From Roseburia sp. 831b (GTDB lineage Bacteria > Bacillota > Clostridia > Lachnospirales > Lachnospiraceae), in assembly GCF_001940165.2 (NCBI RefSeq), contig NZ_CP135162.1, positions 2,290,001 through 2,354,000 of the forward strand: a stretch of 64,000 nt of DNA, given 5' to 3'. Below the pieces are notes generated by a model. It ran no database searches, was not told where the DNA came from, and saw only the letters and a list, made by a program, of their open reading frames with translations. The position numbers were made by a program, and so were the translations under genes. How positions within the stretch are numbered: position 1 is the first letter of the stretch; every line of letters starts with the position of its first letter. Below are positions 63,379-64,000 of the stretch, piece after piece.

Positions 63379-64000
63379 TTACTGGTTCAACTTCTCGTTT
63401 AATACTTCGATTGCTTTCTGTATCTGATTGTCGTATGCCTTATCGTAGCCTGCATCCTGATCCCCGGTGTATTCATATTCCAGCTCGATATCCGGTTCGA
63501 TTCCGACACCGTGAATGTTATTTCCTTTTGGTGAAAAATATTTGGCTGTCGTAAGTTTTACCGCATCGCCATCCTCCAGTGGGAAAATGGTCTGCACAAT
63601 ACCTTTTCCAAATGTGGTTGTACCAATCAAAGTTCCATACTGATAATCTTTGATTGCACCTGCTAAAATCTCAGAGGCAGACGCACTGTCACCGTTTACC
63701 AAAACTGCGATTGGAACATCCAGATAGGTGTCACCACTTGAAGTGAAGTCCTGTCTGTTTCCATTTTTATCCTCCGTATAAACAACCACGCCTTCCGGTA
63801 AGATGTCATCCAGAATCTGTACCACAGAAGTTACCATTCCGCCTAGGTTGTAACGGACATCCAGCACGAGTGCCTTCATTCCCTGGGACTGTAAATCTGC
63901 AATCGCATCCTCGAACTGCGTTGCTGTTCCTTTTTCAAACTGCTGAATGTAAACGTAACCAATCTGATTATCGAGCATCTCATGTGTCACACTTGGGAGC
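63379..64000 (-). CDS. S41-family C-terminal processing peptidase (5' end cut by window)
   Basis: About 207 C-terminal residues of a CtpA/CtpB-like protease. The catalytic part reads IGYVYIQQFEKGTATQFEDAI, VLDVRYNLGG, VLVNGDSASASEILAGAIKDY with the serine nucleophile in the SASASE segment, then GTTTFGKGIVQ with the general-base lysine and the PDI(E)LEYE tail. The N-terminal signal/membrane segment and PDZ domain lie outside the window. Such exported proteases trim cell-envelope proteins. Confidence 0.92.
   Translation of the reverse strand, partial: LPSVTHEMLDNQIGYVYIQQFEKGTATQFEDAIADLQSQGMKALVLDVRYNLGGMVTSVVQILDDILPEGVVVYTEDKNGNRQDFTSSGDTYLDVPIAVLVNGDSASASEILAGAIKDYQYGTLIGTTTFGKGIVQTIFPLEDGDAVKLTTAKYFSPKGNNIHGVGIEPDIELEYEYTGDQDAGYDKAYDNQIQKAIEVLNEKLNQ

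Overview
The window looks like a chromosomal segment of a butyrate-forming, starch-using Lachnospiraceae bacterium (Clostridia), Roseburia/Agathobacter-like. The evidence is a low-GC Gram-positive style of AGGAGG ribosome sites and intrinsic terminators, a thl-hbd-bcd-etfB-etfA butyrate operon, ECF vitamin transporters, an LXG toxin locus, and an extracellular amylase with a maltodextrin ABC importer. The genus is an inference; no rRNA or tRNA gene was found. Most genes lie on the minus strand.

Layout. 1-4939: one minus-strand housekeeping operon (YcxB-like, tsaE, tsaB, rimI, zinc-ribbon protein, rnz, membrane protein, tsaD) with several ATGA overlaps. 5032-6104: riboflavin transporter ribU under an FMN riboswitch. 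6123-11251: tex, DUF2752, DUF975 and a nucleobase permease. 11402-13489: a LytTR regulator, a LiaF-like protein and a DUF4097 protein, with two direct repeats exactly 21 bp apart just upstream of the -35 box. 13574-16976: mrp, a membrane-anchored MutS-like ATPase and an ECF S component. 17161-22778: the butyrate operon, without crt, preceded by two near-perfect Rex operators. 22864-27903: cell-wall hydrolases, a degenerate HD-GYP protein and a membrane protein. 27948-32364: a decayed LXG polymorphic-toxin locus with a broken toxin gene, a candidate immunity gene, an orphan truncated toxin cassette with a cysteine-peptidase-like end, and a lipoprotein. 32537-36844: carAB. 37093-38556: an acetyltransferase fused to an extracytoplasmic domain. 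38625-50444: a glycan region with GH43, a secreted GH13 amylase, MalG, MalF, MalE-like protein, a cytoplasmic GH13_20 enzyme, a divergent LacI regulator and a starch-binding-type lipoprotein. Three TTAAACGNTTAA-like operators tie the last genes into one candidate regulon.

49111-53028 is bounded by two inverted copies (90% identical over 107 bp) of a palindromic repeat. It holds the lipoprotein, two tandem HTH-helical-repeat regulators and a small signal-peptide-bearing ORF that converges on and overlaps the second regulator. This resembles an RRNPP peptide-signalling pair and is my best candidate for an undescribed system. 53148-57437: glpK, then an IS110-family element whose upstream noncoding region folds like a bridge RNA. 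57534-64000: mtnN, an ACT/homoserine dehydrogenase/phosphoglycerate-mutase-like threonine operon, prfB with its programmed +1 frameshift, a VanZ-like protein and a partial S41 peptidase.

How parts work together: the secreted amylase cuts starch, the lipoprotein binder and MalE-like protein capture maltodextrins, MalFG import them (the ATPase is not here), and the GH13_20 enzyme hydrolyses them inside the cell. The resulting acetyl-CoA and NADH feed the Rex-controlled butyrate operon.
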